A DNA stretch of 6,841 nt from Tannerellaceae bacterium (GCA_031273385.1 JAISRY010000031.1:1-6841); one strand, 5' to 3'; positions 1 through 6,561 are shown, numbered from the stretch's first letter. Made by a program: numbers and translations. Notes: generated by a model from the letters alone, not told the origin.

Positions 1-86
1 TTTTTATGTCTTTTTTATGCGTTTTTTATGCGTTTTTTATGTCTCTCATGTCTTTTTTATGTCTTTTTTATGCGTTTTTATTGTCG
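1..86. repeat. 11-bp tandem array of T-tracts
   Basis: Seven readable copies of a unit, ttttttatgcg or ttttttatgtc, follow one another: 1-10 (cut by the window edge), 11-21, 22-32, 33-43, 53-63, 64-74 and 75-86. One decayed 9-bp unit lies at 44-52. The array may extend further left. Each unit starts with five or six T residues, and the 11-bp spacing is close to one helical turn, so intrinsic DNA bending is expected from known A-tract behaviour. No gene can be assigned to it; the ATG in each unit leads only to low-complexity reading frames. Confidence 0.85.
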
Positions 87-355
87 TCTGATTTTCTCCC
101 AATCCCCGTTTTTAGCCCCAAAAAGGGCAAATCGGTGGGTAAAAAAGGAAATAAGTGAGGGGGAAAAAAGGGCTTTCCCACCACTCTCTTTCTCTCTCTT
201 TCCCTCTCTAGAAGAGAGAAGAGAGGAGTAAGTAGTGGGATAGTGATGAGAAAAAGAGAAATAAAAGATATGAGGGAAATAATAGTAAAACAATAAAAAG
301 TACATAAGAGTTGAAAAAGGCGTTTTTGACCCTCTCGTCACCACTTTTGTCTGCG
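87..355. other. AT-rich, low-complexity stretch without a gene
   Basis: This stretch consists of long purine-only and pyrimidine-only runs with small inverted repeats, for example ttttt/aaaaa at 109-113 and 120-124 flanked by ccc and ggg, and aaaaa/ttttt at 314-318 and 323-327. The reading frames crossing it on either strand give proteins dominated by S, F, R, E and K and show no recognisable domain. I see no promoter of the Bacteroidetes type that would drive a gene here. It may be the downstream end of an upstream transcription unit lying outside the window. Confidence 0.6.
177..239. repeat. Imperfect homopyrimidine/homopurine palindrome
   Basis: A C/T-only run (about 182-208) is followed at once by a nearly G/A-only run (about 210-239). 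The two pair imperfectly around a centre near ctctagaag at 205-213. The outer ends are cccac at 177-181 and gtggg at 235-239. Read as RNA this would fold into a long interrupted hairpin; as DNA it could also adopt unusual forms. No downstream T-run marks it as a classical terminator in the plus direction. Its role is unknown. Confidence 0.5.
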
Positions 356-360
356 GTAGA

Positions 361-473
361 CAATTGTGTAGCCGGAGCTACCCAGTTGTGTTGTCGGAGC
401 TACCCAGTTGTGTAGCGGGGACAACACAACTGTGTAGCGGGGACGACACAGTTGTGTAGGGCACAATGACCCA
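361..473. repeat. 22-bp tandem array with hairpin-forming units
   Basis: Five units of 22 bp lie head to tail at 364-385, 386-407, 408-429, 430-451 and 452-473. Units 1 and 2 share ttgtgt and the block cggagctacccag; units 3 and 4 share tgtgtagcggggac. Dyads are built in: 361-372 pairs with 377-388 around loop cgga (with two G-T pairs), and acacaactgtgt at 424-435 is a perfect 12-bp inverted repeat with acacagttgtgt at 446-457. The last unit runs into two copies of cacaatgac (462-470 and 472-480). The units diverge but are not separated by spacers, so this is not a CRISPR array. It lies about 60 bp upstream of the pepT promoter. Confidence 0.75.
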
Positions 474-530
474 CAATGACGGGTACCAGTTTAATTCTGT
501 AAATTCTGATTCGGATACGGGGGTATTTTG

Positions 531-538
531 TATCTTTG
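531..538 (+). promoter_or_regulatory. Probable promoter of the pepT operon (-7 box)
   Basis: TATCTTTG matches the Bacteroidetes -7 consensus TAnnTTTG and lies 47 nt before the pepT start codon. A good -33 TTTG is not present; the nearest candidates are TCTG at 505-508 and TTCG at 510-513, at spacings of 22 and 17 bp. Transcription would begin near 545, leaving a leader of about 40 nt. The leader shows no strong Shine-Dalgarno sequence, which is normal in this phylum. Confidence 0.6.
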
Positions 539-585
539 TGGTTGGAAACAAGTGACGGCGTAAGCCGGGTTTTGAGCATATCGTT

Positions 586-1806
586 ATGACGGTTATAGAT
601 AGATTTTTGAAATATACCTCTTTTGATACGCAATCAAGCGATACGGCGGGGACGACGCCCAGTACGCACGGGCAGCGGGTATTGGCCGAAGAGGTGGCTA
701 AGGAATTAGAGGCTATCGGGATGGAAGATATTTCGTTGGACGGGAATTGTTATCTGATGGCTACGCTTCCCTCCAATACGGAAAAAGAGGTTCCGGCGAT
801 CGGCTTTATCGCCCATCTGGATACCAGTCCGGATATGAAAGGGAAAGGGGTGAAGCCACGTATCGTCGCTTATCAGGGCGGGGAGGTTGTCCTGTCGGAA
901 GAGGGGGATGTCGTTTTGTCGCCATCCCGTTTCCCGGAGTTAAACCGCTATATCGGCCAGGATATGATCGTTACCGATGGGACTACCCTGTTGGGCGCCG
1001 ACGACAAGGCAGGGATTGCCGCCATTGTGTCGGCCATGCAATACCTGGCGGAACATCCGGAAATAGAACACGGGAGGGTACGTATCGCTTTCACTCCTGA
1101 TGAGGAGATCGGGCAGGGCGCCAACCATTTTGACGTCGATAAGTTCGGATGCGAATGGGCTTATACGGTCGACGGCGGGGCGATCGGCGAACTGGAATAT
1201 GAAAACTTCAATGCCGCAGCGGCAAAGGTCTTCTTTAAAGGATTGAACGTACATCCCGGTACGGCCAAAGATACGATGGTCAATGCCTCGGTGTTGGCTA
1301 TGGCGTTTGCCTCCTGGTTGCCGGCGGAGGAGCGTCCCGAACATACGAGTGGTTATGAGGGGTTTTTCCATCTTGCCGGAATGAGCGGAACGGTTGAGGA
1401 GGCGACCCTGTCCTATCTTATCCGGGATCATGACCGCGGCCTGTTTGAGCGGAAGAAAGCGTTGTTGCAGTCGTTGGCGGAGCAGATGAACACCCTCTAC
1501 CCGGGTAGTACGCGCCTGGAGATGGGCGACCAGTATTACAATATGCGGGAGGTGGTCGAGCCGCACCGGCAGATCGTCCGCCTGGCCGCCGAAGCGATGA
1601 TCGCCGCGGGAGTCGAGCCGGTGATCAAGCCGGTACGCGGAGGGACAGACGGTGCGCGCCTGTCGTTCATGGGGTTGCCCTGTCCCAATATCTTTGCGGG
1701 AGGCCACCACTTTCACGGCAGGTATGAATATCTTCCTGTCCGGTCGTTGGAGAAAAGTATGCAGACAATTATTAAAATAATAGAGTTATTAACACAGCAA
1801 TCATAA
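586..1806 (+). CDS. pepT: Peptidase T (tripeptide aminopeptidase, M20B)
   Basis: Cytoplasmic di-zinc aminopeptidase that removes the N-terminal residue from tripeptides. The 406 residues match the usual length of about 408. Metal and catalytic residues of the family are visible: H77 and D79 in AHLDTSPD, D139 in GADDKAG, E173 and E174 in [10 protein letters not shown]196 in TVDGG and H377 in GGHHFHG. The N-terminal and C-terminal parts form the zinc-binding catalytic domain, and about residues 208-320 form the inserted lid domain. The ATG at 586 gives the expected start [10 protein letters not shown] and lies 47 nt after the -7 box. It is the first gene of a three-gene operon, and gcvT follows after 12 nt. 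A pepT-gcvT pair is, from memory, common in Bacteroidales. Nothing in the sequence suggests damage. Confidence 0.97.
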   Translation: MTVIDRFLKYTSFDTQSSDTAGTTPSTHGQRVLAEEVAKELEAIGMEDISLDGNCYLMATLPSNTEKEVPAIGFIAHLDTSPDMKGKGVKPRIVAYQGGEVVLSEEGDVVLSPSRFPELNRYIGQDMIVTDGTTLLGADDKAGIAAIVSAMQYLAEHPEIEHGRVRIAFTPDEEIGQGANHFDVDKFGCEWAYTVDGGAIGELEYENFNAAAAKVFFKGLNVHPGTAKDTMVNASVLAMAFASWLPAEERPEHTSGYEGFFHLAGMSGTVEEATLSYLIRDHDRGLFERKKALLQSLAEQMNTLYPGSTRLEMGDQYYNMREVVEPHRQIVRLAAEAMIAAGVEPVIKPVRGGTDGARLSFMGLPCPNIFAGGHHFHGRYEYLPVRSLEKSMQTIIKIIELLTQQS

Positions 1807-1818
1807 ACAAAAAGCAAG

Positions 1819-2904
1819 ATGAAGAAGACACCATTTACCGGCCTGCACGTTTCATTAGGTGCAAAAATGCATGAATTTGCAGGCTACAACATGCCGATCG
1901 AGTATTCCGGCATTATAGACGAACACCTTACGGTATGCCAATCAGTAGGCGTGTTCGACGTCTCCCACATGGGAGAGTTTTGGGTGAAAGGGGCTAACGC
2001 CCTGGCGTTTATACAACAGATTACGTCCAACGACGCCTCTGTCCTGACCGTAGGGAAAGCGCAGTATACCTGTTTCCCGAACGACCGGGGGGGGATCGTA
2101 GACGACCTGTTGGTCTACCGCTACGAAGAGGAGAAATACCTCCTTGTCGTCAATGCGGGAAACATCGCAAAAGACTGGGACTGGTGCGTGAGCCATAATA
2201 CGATGGGCGCCGTACTGGAGAACGCTTCGGACAATATGGCGCAACTGGCCGTACAGGGGCCGAAGGCGCTCGAGGTGTTGCAACGCCTTACGCCTGTCGA
2301 CCTGTCGGCTATTCCGTACTATTCTTTTGTGACGGGGGAGCTGGCCGGATGCCCGCATGTCATTATCTCCAATACCGGTTATACGGGAGCCGGAGGGTTT
2401 GAGCTCTATTTCTACCCCGGCGAAGCGATGACGATATGGAACGCCATTTTCGAAGCCGGCAAACCGGAGGGCATCAAGCCTATCGGGTTAGGCGCGCGCG
2501 ATACGCTTCGCCTGGAAATGTGTTTCAGCCTGTATGGGAATGAGTTGGACGACACCACTTCGCCTATTGAAGCGGGGTTGGGTTGGATTACGAAATTCAC
2601 CGACGGGAAAGCGTTTACCAACCGTGCGGAGCTGGAACGCCAGAAGAGGGAGGGCGTAAGCCGTAAACTGTGCGCTTTCGAGATGATCGACAAGGGGATC
2701 CCCCGCCATGGCTACGAAATAGTGGATGCCGAGGGGCAACCGGTAGGCGTCGTGACGTCGGGCACCATGTCTCCCGTATTGAAGAAAGGCATCGGCATGG
2801 GATATGTCAAACCGGCGTTCGCCCCTGTCGGAACGACGCTATATATTAATGTACGGAACAAAATGCTGAAAGCGGAGACGGTAAAGGGGCCGTTCCGTAA
2901 ATAA
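1819..2904 (+). CDS. gcvT: Aminomethyltransferase, T-protein of glycine cleavage
   Basis: Takes the aminomethyl group from the lipoyl arm of H-protein, releases ammonia and passes the one-carbon unit to tetrahydrofolate, giving 5,10-methylene-THF. The 361 residues are the normal length. Folate-domain signatures include [12 protein letters not shown] (18-29), [11 protein letters not shown] (44-54), [11 protein letters not shown] (91-101, with the catalytic aspartate probably D96), [11 protein letters not shown] (187-197) and [10 protein letters not shown] (225-234). The C-terminal barrel ends with [17 protein letters not shown] (314-330). AGG in the GYTG motif replaces the more usual ED/EA pair, which I believe is lineage-typical. 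The leader acaaaaagcaag is A-rich with no clear Shine-Dalgarno. The gene sits 12 nt after pepT. The H- and P-protein genes are not in this window and must be elsewhere. No glycine riboswitch is seen. Confidence 0.97.
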   Translation: MKKTPFTGLHVSLGAKMHEFAGYNMPIEYSGIIDEHLTVCQSVGVFDVSHMGEFWVKGANALAFIQQITSNDASVLTVGKAQYTCFPNDRGGIVDDLLVYRYEEEKYLLVVNAGNIAKDWDWCVSHNTMGAVLENASDNMAQLAVQGPKALEVLQRLTPVDLSAIPYYSFVTGELAGCPHVIISNTGYTGAGGFELYFYPGEAMTIWNAIFEAGKPEGIKPIGLGARDTLRLEMCFSLYGNELDDTTSPIEAGLGWITKFTDGKAFTNRAELERQKREGVSRKLCAFEMIDKGIPRHGYEIVDAEGQPVGVVTSGTMSPVLKKGIGMGYVKPAFAPVGTTLYINVRNKMLKAETVKGPFRK

Positions 2905-2915
2905 AAGAGGGTTCG

Positions 2916-3953
2916 ATGATGAACGGGGAAAGAGGAAAAGTACGCTTCGGCGTCGTCGGTACCAACTTCATAACGGATTGGGTGATCGCCGGAGCGAGGC
3001 AGGATGAACGTTTTGAACTGGCGGCGGTCTATTCGCGAACGCAAGGAACCGCCGCCGCTTTTGCGGAGAAACACCGGATTCCCCATACCTTTACTTCGCT
3101 GGAGGAGATGGCCGGAAGCCCGCTGATCGACGCCGTGTATATCGCTTCACCCAACTTTCTGCACGCTTCGCAAAGCCTGTTGTGCATGCAACACGGTAAG
3201 GCGGTTCTTTGCGAAAAGCCTTTCGCTTCCAACGCCAGGGAGGCGCGGCAGATGATCGAAGCGTCACACAAATACCGTGTCGCCCTGATGGAGGCGATGA
3301 AGCCTACGCTTACGCCGAACTTCCTGTCGGTAAAAGAGAACCTGGGGAGGCTGGGGGTTATACGCCGTTACTTTTCTTCCTATTGCCAATACTCGTCGCG
3401 TTACGACCGGTTCAAAGAGGGGGTTGTCCTGAATGCGTTCAGGCCGGAGTTTGCCAATGGTGCGATGATGGATATCGGTGTGTATACGGTCTATCCGATG
3501 GTGGTATTGTTTGGGCGTCCCCTGAAGATAGAGGCTTCGGGGATCGTCCTTTCATCCGGTGTGGATGGGCAGGGGGCGGTGAATTTCCTTTACGAGGGGA
3601 TGACGGCGACGGCGCTTTATTCCAAAATAGCCAACTCTTTCCTGCCGACGGAGATTCAGGGCGAAGAGGGGACGATCACGCTGGATCGCGTGAACCGTAT
3701 CGGCAAAGTAACCTATACGCCCCGCCTGCCCTCCGCGCCCGGTAAAGGGTCGCAGCCCATAGCGGAAGATATCGGCGTCGCCACGGAAAAAGACGAATAT
3801 TACTATGAAGTAGCGGAGTTTATTGATGTGGTTTTATCCGGCCGACGGGAGTCGTCCGTCAATACGCACGAGCGTTCCCTCATGGTGATGGAGATCATAG
3901 ACGAGATACGCCGGCAGTTAAAGGTGGCCTATCCGGCGGATTCAGCCGGCTAA
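2916..3953 (+). CDS. Gfo/Idh/MocA family oxidoreductase
   Basis: NAD(P)-dependent dehydrogenase of the glucose-fructose oxidoreductase family; the substrate cannot be told from sequence. Of 345 residues, about 8-125 form a Rossmann fold: it opens KVRFGVVGTNFI (8-19), a degenerate GxGxxG, and has AVYSR after strand 2 and the family's LCEKPFA (98-104), whose lysine acts in catalysis. The second domain carries GAMMDIGVYTVYP (182-194), the usual second-domain active-site segment with Y instead of H at its end. Similarity is to the short dihydrodiol/anhydrofructose-type members. Two ATG codons lie side by side (2916 and 2919); aaagagg at 2906-2912 is a plausible ribosome site. It follows gcvT by 11 nt and ends by overlapping the stop codon of the convergent S4 gene. 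Its link to glycine or peptide metabolism is unproven. Confidence 0.92.
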   Translation: MMNGERGKVRFGVVGTNFITDWVIAGARQDERFELAAVYSRTQGTAAAFAEKHRIPHTFTSLEEMAGSPLIDAVYIASPNFLHASQSLLCMQHGKAVLCEKPFASNAREARQMIEASHKYRVALMEAMKPTLTPNFLSVKENLGRLGVIRRYFSSYCQYSSRYDRFKEGVVLNAFRPEFANGAMMDIGVYTVYPMVVLFGRPLKIEASGIVLSSGVDGQGAVNFLYEGMTATALYSKIANSFLPTEIQGEEGTITLDRVNRIGKVTYTPRLPSAPGKGSQPIAEDIGVATEKDEYYYEVAEFIDVVLSGRRESSVNTHERSLMVMEIIDEIRRQLKVAYPADSAG

Positions 3954-4381
3954 TCCGTTTGACCGTTCTCCTCGAAATCAAACTCGAAATCAAACCCGTC
4001 CGGCATATCCGGCCCGGTAAATTGCTCCAGCTCGCGCCGCTCTTTCTTCGTCGGGCGGCCTAACCCCCTTGCGCGGTTGACAAAGCCGGAGATACGGTTC
4101 ATCTCTATCAGTTCGTACTGGTCGGGCGTCGTCACATTCTCCAGGTAGCCGGCAACCAGCTTGGCGCCCATCCGCCGTTCGGTCAACGCCAATACCTTGA
4201 ACGAATAGGTGATGGGCGGTTTCCGTATCTGTATAACGTCTCCCACTTTCACCATACGCGATGGCTTGACGGGTATATGGGCGATCATGATCCGGTTTTT
4301 CCTGCACGCTTCGGCGGCTATTGTACGGGTCTTGAAGATACGGGTCGCCCACATCCATTTATCTATCCTGACTTCTTCCAT
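3950..4381 (-). CDS. S4-domain RNA-binding protein, Hsp15 (HslR)-like
   Basis: Small RNA-binding protein of 143 residues. The S4 domain covers about 3-65, starting with the family motif RIDKWMW (5-11), then IFKTRTIAAEACRKNRI and KPSRMVKVGDVI. The segment GLGRPTKKERRELEQF (106-121) is typical of Hsp15 relatives. E. coli Hsp15 binds free 50S subunits carrying a stalled peptidyl-tRNA; a like role here is inferred. It lies 7 nt downstream of pth, which fits since pth also handles peptidyl-tRNA. The spacer read on the minus strand is gggaaag, a purine-rich ribosome site. The acidic tail holds a perfect two-copy FDFE repeat (130-137), encoded by a 12-bp tandem duplication at 3971-3994. The stop codon overlaps that of the convergent oxidoreductase gene. 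Confidence 0.92.
   Translation of the reverse strand: MEEVRIDKWMWATRIFKTRTIAAEACRKNRIMIAHIPVKPSRMVKVGDVIQIRKPPITYSFKVLALTERRMGAKLVAGYLENVTTPDQYELIEMNRISGFVNRARGLGRPTKKERRELEQFTGPDMPDGFDFEFDFEENGQTD
3971..3994 (-). repeat. 12-bp tandem duplication inside the S4 gene
   Basis: The plus strand reads ctcgaaatcaaa twice without change, at 3971-3982 and 3983-3994. On the coding strand it adds one in-frame FDFE unit to the acidic C-terminal tail. The identity at nucleotide level suggests a recent slippage event. Confidence 0.85.
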
Positions 4382-4388
4382 CTTTCCC

Positions 4389-4952
4389 TTACCTGTTGTT
4401 ATACTGATTCATGGCGTTTTGTACGCCGGAGAGGCAGAAACTTTTGACGATCTCTACCGCCTGCTTCATCTTTTCATCCATAACGGCCATCTCTTCCCCG
4501 TCGAACTTCCCCAGGACATAGTCGATTTGTCCGCCGCGGGGAAAGTTGTTCCCGATACCGAAACGCAGCCGGCTGTATTCCTGCGTACCCAACGTCTCCT
4601 GAATATCTTTCAGCCCGTTATGGCCGGCGTCGCTCCCTTTCGGCTTTAGCCGTAACGTCCCGAAAGGCAATGCGATATCATCGACTACGACAAGGAGGTT
4701 ATCCAAGGGGATAACCTCCTTCTGCAACCAATAGCGGACAGCCCGCCCGCTAAGGTTCATAAACGTGTTGGGCTTAAGCAACACCAGCTCTTTATTCTTT
4801 ACGCGCAACCGTGCGACGGCGCCATAGCGTGCTTCTGAAAAGGACACGCCGCCATCTTCGGCCAGCGCATTGACGATACGAAAGCCGATATTATGACGTG
4901 TCCCCCAATACTGAGGTTCAAAATTACCCAATCCGGCTATTAAAAACTTCAT
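4389..4952 (-). CDS. pth: Peptidyl-tRNA hydrolase
   Basis: Cleaves the ester bond of peptidyl-tRNAs that fall off the ribosome, recycling tRNA in the cytoplasm; usually essential. The 187 residues match the family. The start [24 protein letters not shown] contains N10 and catalytic H20. Further conserved residues are N66 in NTFMNLSG, D92 in [11 protein letters not shown], and H111-N112 in [12 protein letters not shown], then RLRFGIG and DYVLGKF. The start codon at 4952 gives exactly the family N-terminus. It is the middle gene of an rplY-pth-S4 operon, 17 nt after rplY and 7 nt before the S4 gene. The spacer to rplY has a weak AT hairpin (aataaa 4955-4960 with tttatt 4969-4974), not convincing as a terminator. 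An rplY-pth pair is a widely conserved order. Confidence 0.98.
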   Translation of the reverse strand: MKFLIAGLGNFEPQYWGTRHNIGFRIVNALAEDGGVSFSEARYGAVARLRVKNKELVLLKPNTFMNLSGRAVRYWLQKEVIPLDNLLVVVDDIALPFGTLRLKPKGSDAGHNGLKDIQETLGTQEYSRLRFGIGNNFPRGGQIDYVLGKFDGEEMAVMDEKMKQAVEIVKSFCLSGVQNAMNQYNNR

Positions 4953-4969
4953 CCAATAAACGAACTGAT

Positions 4970-5617
4970 TTATTTGCTTGCGGCGGCGCCACGGGCGGCA
5001 CGCGTCAACTTAACGGCACATACGACCGCATTCTTTGCGTTCACCAGTTCCAGATGATCGAAGTGTAAAGAGCCGACCTGTATGGTTTTCCCCAAACCGA
5101 GGGTGGTGATATTAATCGTCAACTTTTCGGGAATCTCCCTGTACAGCGCTTTCACTTTCAGTTTCCTCATTTCAAGGCTCAGTTTACCACCGGCTTTCAC
5201 CCCTTCGGCATACCCCTCCAAAGCGACCGGTACGTCGATTACGATGGGCTTGTTCTCAAATATTTCAAGGAAGTCAATATGCAGGATCGCATCAGTGACC
5301 GGATGGAACTGAATATCTTTGATAATCGCCATCGTGTTCTTACCACCCTCCAGGCTTAACTCTACCAGAAATACTTCCGATGTATAAACGAGGCCGCGGA
5401 TATCGTCTTGCGTTACGGTAAAGCTGGTCACGACAACCCCTTTCCCCCTGCCAAGGTCAACGACGTTTTCGCCGGTATTCAACGCGCCCTCGTAAGGCAT
5501 TGCAACCGGTTCGCCACCATACAAAACCGCAGGAATCATATTCCCCTTGCGGACAGCCTTTGAGGCTTTCTTTCCGACAATCTCTCTCGGAAGTCCTTTT
5601 AATTGAAATGTTTTCAT
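4970..5617 (-). CDS. rplY: 50S ribosomal protein L25, Ctc/TL5 long form
   Basis: Large-subunit protein that binds 5S rRNA. It is the long Ctc/TL5 type with two domains: the L25-like RNA-binding domain (about 1-108) and the TL5 beta domain (about 112-205). Recognisable stretches are [21 protein letters not shown] (15-35), [17 protein letters not shown] (100-116), [20 protein letters not shown] (139-158), EKLTINI (164-170) and the basic tail [13 protein letters not shown]. At 215 residues it is longer than the roughly 190-200 I recall for Bacteroidales relatives. The extra length seems to lie at about 37-65, between VLYGGE and FTVTQ. The start at 5617 gives the expected MKTFQLKG and is preceded on the coding strand by aaagag at a short distance. 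First gene of the operon, with a strong promoter about 80 nt upstream. Confidence 0.96.
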   Translation of the reverse strand: MKTFQLKGLPREIVGKKASKAVRKGNMIPAVLYGGEPVAMPYEGALNTGENVVDLGRGKGVVVTSFTVTQDDIRGLVYTSEVFLVELSLEGGKNTMAIIKDIQFHPVTDAILHIDFLEIFENKPIVIDVPVALEGYAEGVKAGGKLSLEMRKLKVKALYREIPEKLTINITTLGLGKTIQVGSLHFDHLELVNAKNAVVCAVKLTRAARGAAASK

Positions 5618-5696
5618 CTCTTTACTTTAAATTGTGTTACTCAAAATTAGTTCTGCTTCCTAATTCCCCATCACACTGGGCTATAAAAAAGCGTCG

Positions 5697-5727
5697 CAAA
5701 GATAGGCTTTTTCTTTGTACTTTCAAA
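5697..5727 (-). promoter_or_regulatory. Promoter of the rplY-pth-S4 operon
   Basis: Read on the minus strand, TTTG (5727-5724) is followed after exactly 19 bp by TATCTTTG (5704-5697). This matches the Bacteroidetes housekeeping consensus TTTG-N19-TAnnTTTG. Transcription would start near 5690 and leave a leader of about 72 nt before the rplY start codon. Such a leader has room for control by ribosomal protein binding, but I see no clear structure in it. A perfect long palindrome begins about 30 bp further upstream. Confidence 0.85.
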
Positions 5728-5758
5728 GAAAAGAGAATTTATAGCAGGGTCAACGCAT

Positions 5759-5823
5759 TAAAATGTATGTTTCAGTACGCCATTTATCGCATGCGTCATT
5801 GGCGTACTGAAACATACATTTTA
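5759..5823. repeat. Perfect inverted repeat, 24-bp arms
   Basis: The left arm at 5759-5782 and the right arm at 5800-5823 are exact reverse complements over 24 bp; each carries the core tgtttcagtacgcc or its complement. The 17-nt loop (5783-5799) contains the 8-bp palindrome cgcatgcg at 5788-5795. It lies 31 bp upstream of the -33 box of the rplY promoter. It could be a terminator for a unit to the right, a protein-binding site or an inserted repeat. It lacks a GC-rich stem base with a T-run, so a classical terminator is not favoured. Confidence 0.95.
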
Positions 5824-5842
5824 GTGATGAAAAATATATAAC

Positions 5843-5874
5843 TTATAATGACGACGAATCATAATCGACTGAAA
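5843..5874 (+). repeat. 32-bp direct repeat, copy 1
   Basis: This segment (core aatgacgacgaatcataatc) recurs at 6168-6199 with a single change (ata to aca), a 31 of 32 match. It lies left of the 203-bp foldback, while copy 2 lies right of it. Confidence 0.9.
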
Positions 5875-5894
5875 TATAAGTGATAGTAACTTTT

Positions 5895-6097
5895 ACGCCG
5901 GAGGCGTTTTCTCTAAATAACCGTTCAAGCGGAGCGCAGAGCGGGGTATGGACAGACTACACCGGACATAACGCCGTAGGTGTTTCCCCGTAGGGAGGGG
6001 GGAACCCCATCCGGGGTTATGGGGTAGGTGGGTATCTCCTTTACCCCGCTCTGCGCTCCGCTTGAACGGGGTTATTTAGAGGCAACGCCTCCGGCGT
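5895..6097. repeat. 203-bp foldback element, 54-56-bp arms
   Basis: The left arm (5895-5948) and right arm (6042-6097) are reverse complements apart from a 2-nt indel (cc against gggg beside gttcaagcg) and a small difference beside ctctaaataa. The tips are themselves small palindromes: acgcc-gga-ggcgt at 5895-5907 and acgcc-tcc-ggcgt at 6085-6097. The 93-nt loop is GC-rich and structured, with aacccc-atcc-ggggtt at 6003-6018. It has no open reading frame of use and no TAnnTTTG box. It resembles a miniature inverted-repeat element or a structured intergenic repeat; no obvious target-site duplication flanks the tips. Confidence 0.9.
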
Positions 6098-6152
6098 TTG
6101 GTTACACAAGACAAAATCGAACGCATTGATTATCAAGACAAATACATCCGCC

Positions 6153-6178
6153 ATTGCTTCACTGCGTTTATAATGACG
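6153..6178 (+). repeat. 26-bp palindromic unit, forward copy
   Basis: The unit attgcttcactgcgtt plus aatgacg appears here with ttat replacing tcgc in the middle. It is the inverse of 6213-6238 (three mismatches), making an inverted pair with a 34-nt loop. The same unit in forward orientation forms the right end of the 311-bp foldback (6496-6521). Confidence 0.85.
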
Positions 6179-6199
6179 ACGAATCACAATCGACTGAAA
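6168..6199 (+). repeat. 32-bp direct repeat, copy 2
   Basis: This matches 5843-5874 at 31 of 32 positions and overlaps the end of the 26-bp unit at 6153-6178. A more diverged relative follows the next forward unit: the 32 nt ending at 6569 match the 32 nt ending at 6219 at 24 of 32 positions. Confidence 0.9.
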
Positions 6200-6211
6200 A
6201 TCAAACAGGAC

Positions 6212-6522
6212 CCGTCATTGCGAACGCAGTGAAGCAATCCAGAGGTGCCACTAAAAACCTCATTTTCACCTACTTCCCATAACAAAACAACCTGCGGTAG
6301 CTGATGAGCGCCAGTATAAAACCAACCTCATTGCCTCATTGTAATGACTGGGCGGGTATCGCCGAAATATCCAACACATCATGTTTGCATGAAAAAATGA
6401 GGTAATGAGCTTGGGAATGGGAGGCTATGGGCGGCTACTGAGGTTGTTTTGTTATGGGAATTAGGTGAAAATGAGGTTTTTAGTCCCACCTCTGGATTGC
6501 TTCACTGCGTTCGCAATGACGG
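6212..6522. repeat. 311-bp foldback element, about 90-bp arms
   Basis: The left arm (6212-6301) and right arm (6434-6522) are reverse complements with only a few differences: cca against gga after agaggtg, one C/A, and gcg against ca beside gtagc. Inside, ctcattgcctcatt (6327-6340) pairs with aatgaggtaatgag (6396-6409) with one mismatch, so the whole element folds back on itself. The outermost 26 bp of each arm are the repeat unit also found at 6153-6178. No protein is encoded, and no clear target-site duplication flanks it. Sequences like cgtcattgcgaacgcagtg occur, from memory, as dispersed repeats in many bacteria. Confidence 0.92.
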
Positions 6523-6527
6523 ATACT
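6511..6527 (+). repeat. 17-bp direct repeat, copy 1
   Basis: tcgcaatgacggatact is repeated exactly at 6603-6619. The copy here straddles the right end of the 311-bp foldback. Confidence 0.9.
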
Positions 6528-6561
6528 ACTTGATTGTAATTGGCTGTAAATCAAGCAATCG

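Noticed and set aside
28..344. Open frames 28-231 (+) and 78-344 (-) as small genes
   Set aside because: Both proteins are low-complexity by-products of the T-tract array and the purine/pyrimidine run, with no domain, ribosome site or promoter.
361..473. CRISPR array
   Set aside because: Units are contiguous 22-mers that drift in sequence, with no unique spacers and no cas genes.
400..633. Open frame 400-633 on the minus strand
   Set aside because: It starts inside pepT and its C-terminal half (HNCVVPATQLCCPRY) simply translates the 22-bp repeats.
940..1716. 258-residue minus-strand frame inside pepT
   Set aside because: It is antisense to a fully conserved pepT with all metal ligands and is rich in R, H and G as expected for a shadow frame of GC-rich DNA.
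1807..1818. Glycine riboswitch controlling gcvT
   Set aside because: Only 12 nt separate pepT and gcvT, and the short leader of pepT shows no riboswitch-like structure.
3209..3745. 178-residue plus-strand frame inside the oxidoreductase gene
   Set aside because: It is out of frame with an intact Gfo/Idh/MocA protein and shows no family motif.
5759..5823. Classical Rho-independent terminator
   Set aside because: The stem is very long and AT-rich at its base, and only a short tttt precedes agtgatg, unlike a GC stem with a U-run. A terminator role remains possible but is not supported.
5500..5841. 113-residue plus-strand frame over the rplY start and its promoter
   Set aside because: It runs antisense to rplY, through its promoter and across the perfect palindrome; the protein has no recognisable feature.
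5895..6522. Invertible promoter switch flanked by inverted repeats, as in Bacteroides capsule loci
   Set aside because: No TAnnTTTG promoter lies within either loop (the closest is CATGTTTG near 6380-6387), no gene is oriented to be switched, and no recombinase gene is visible.
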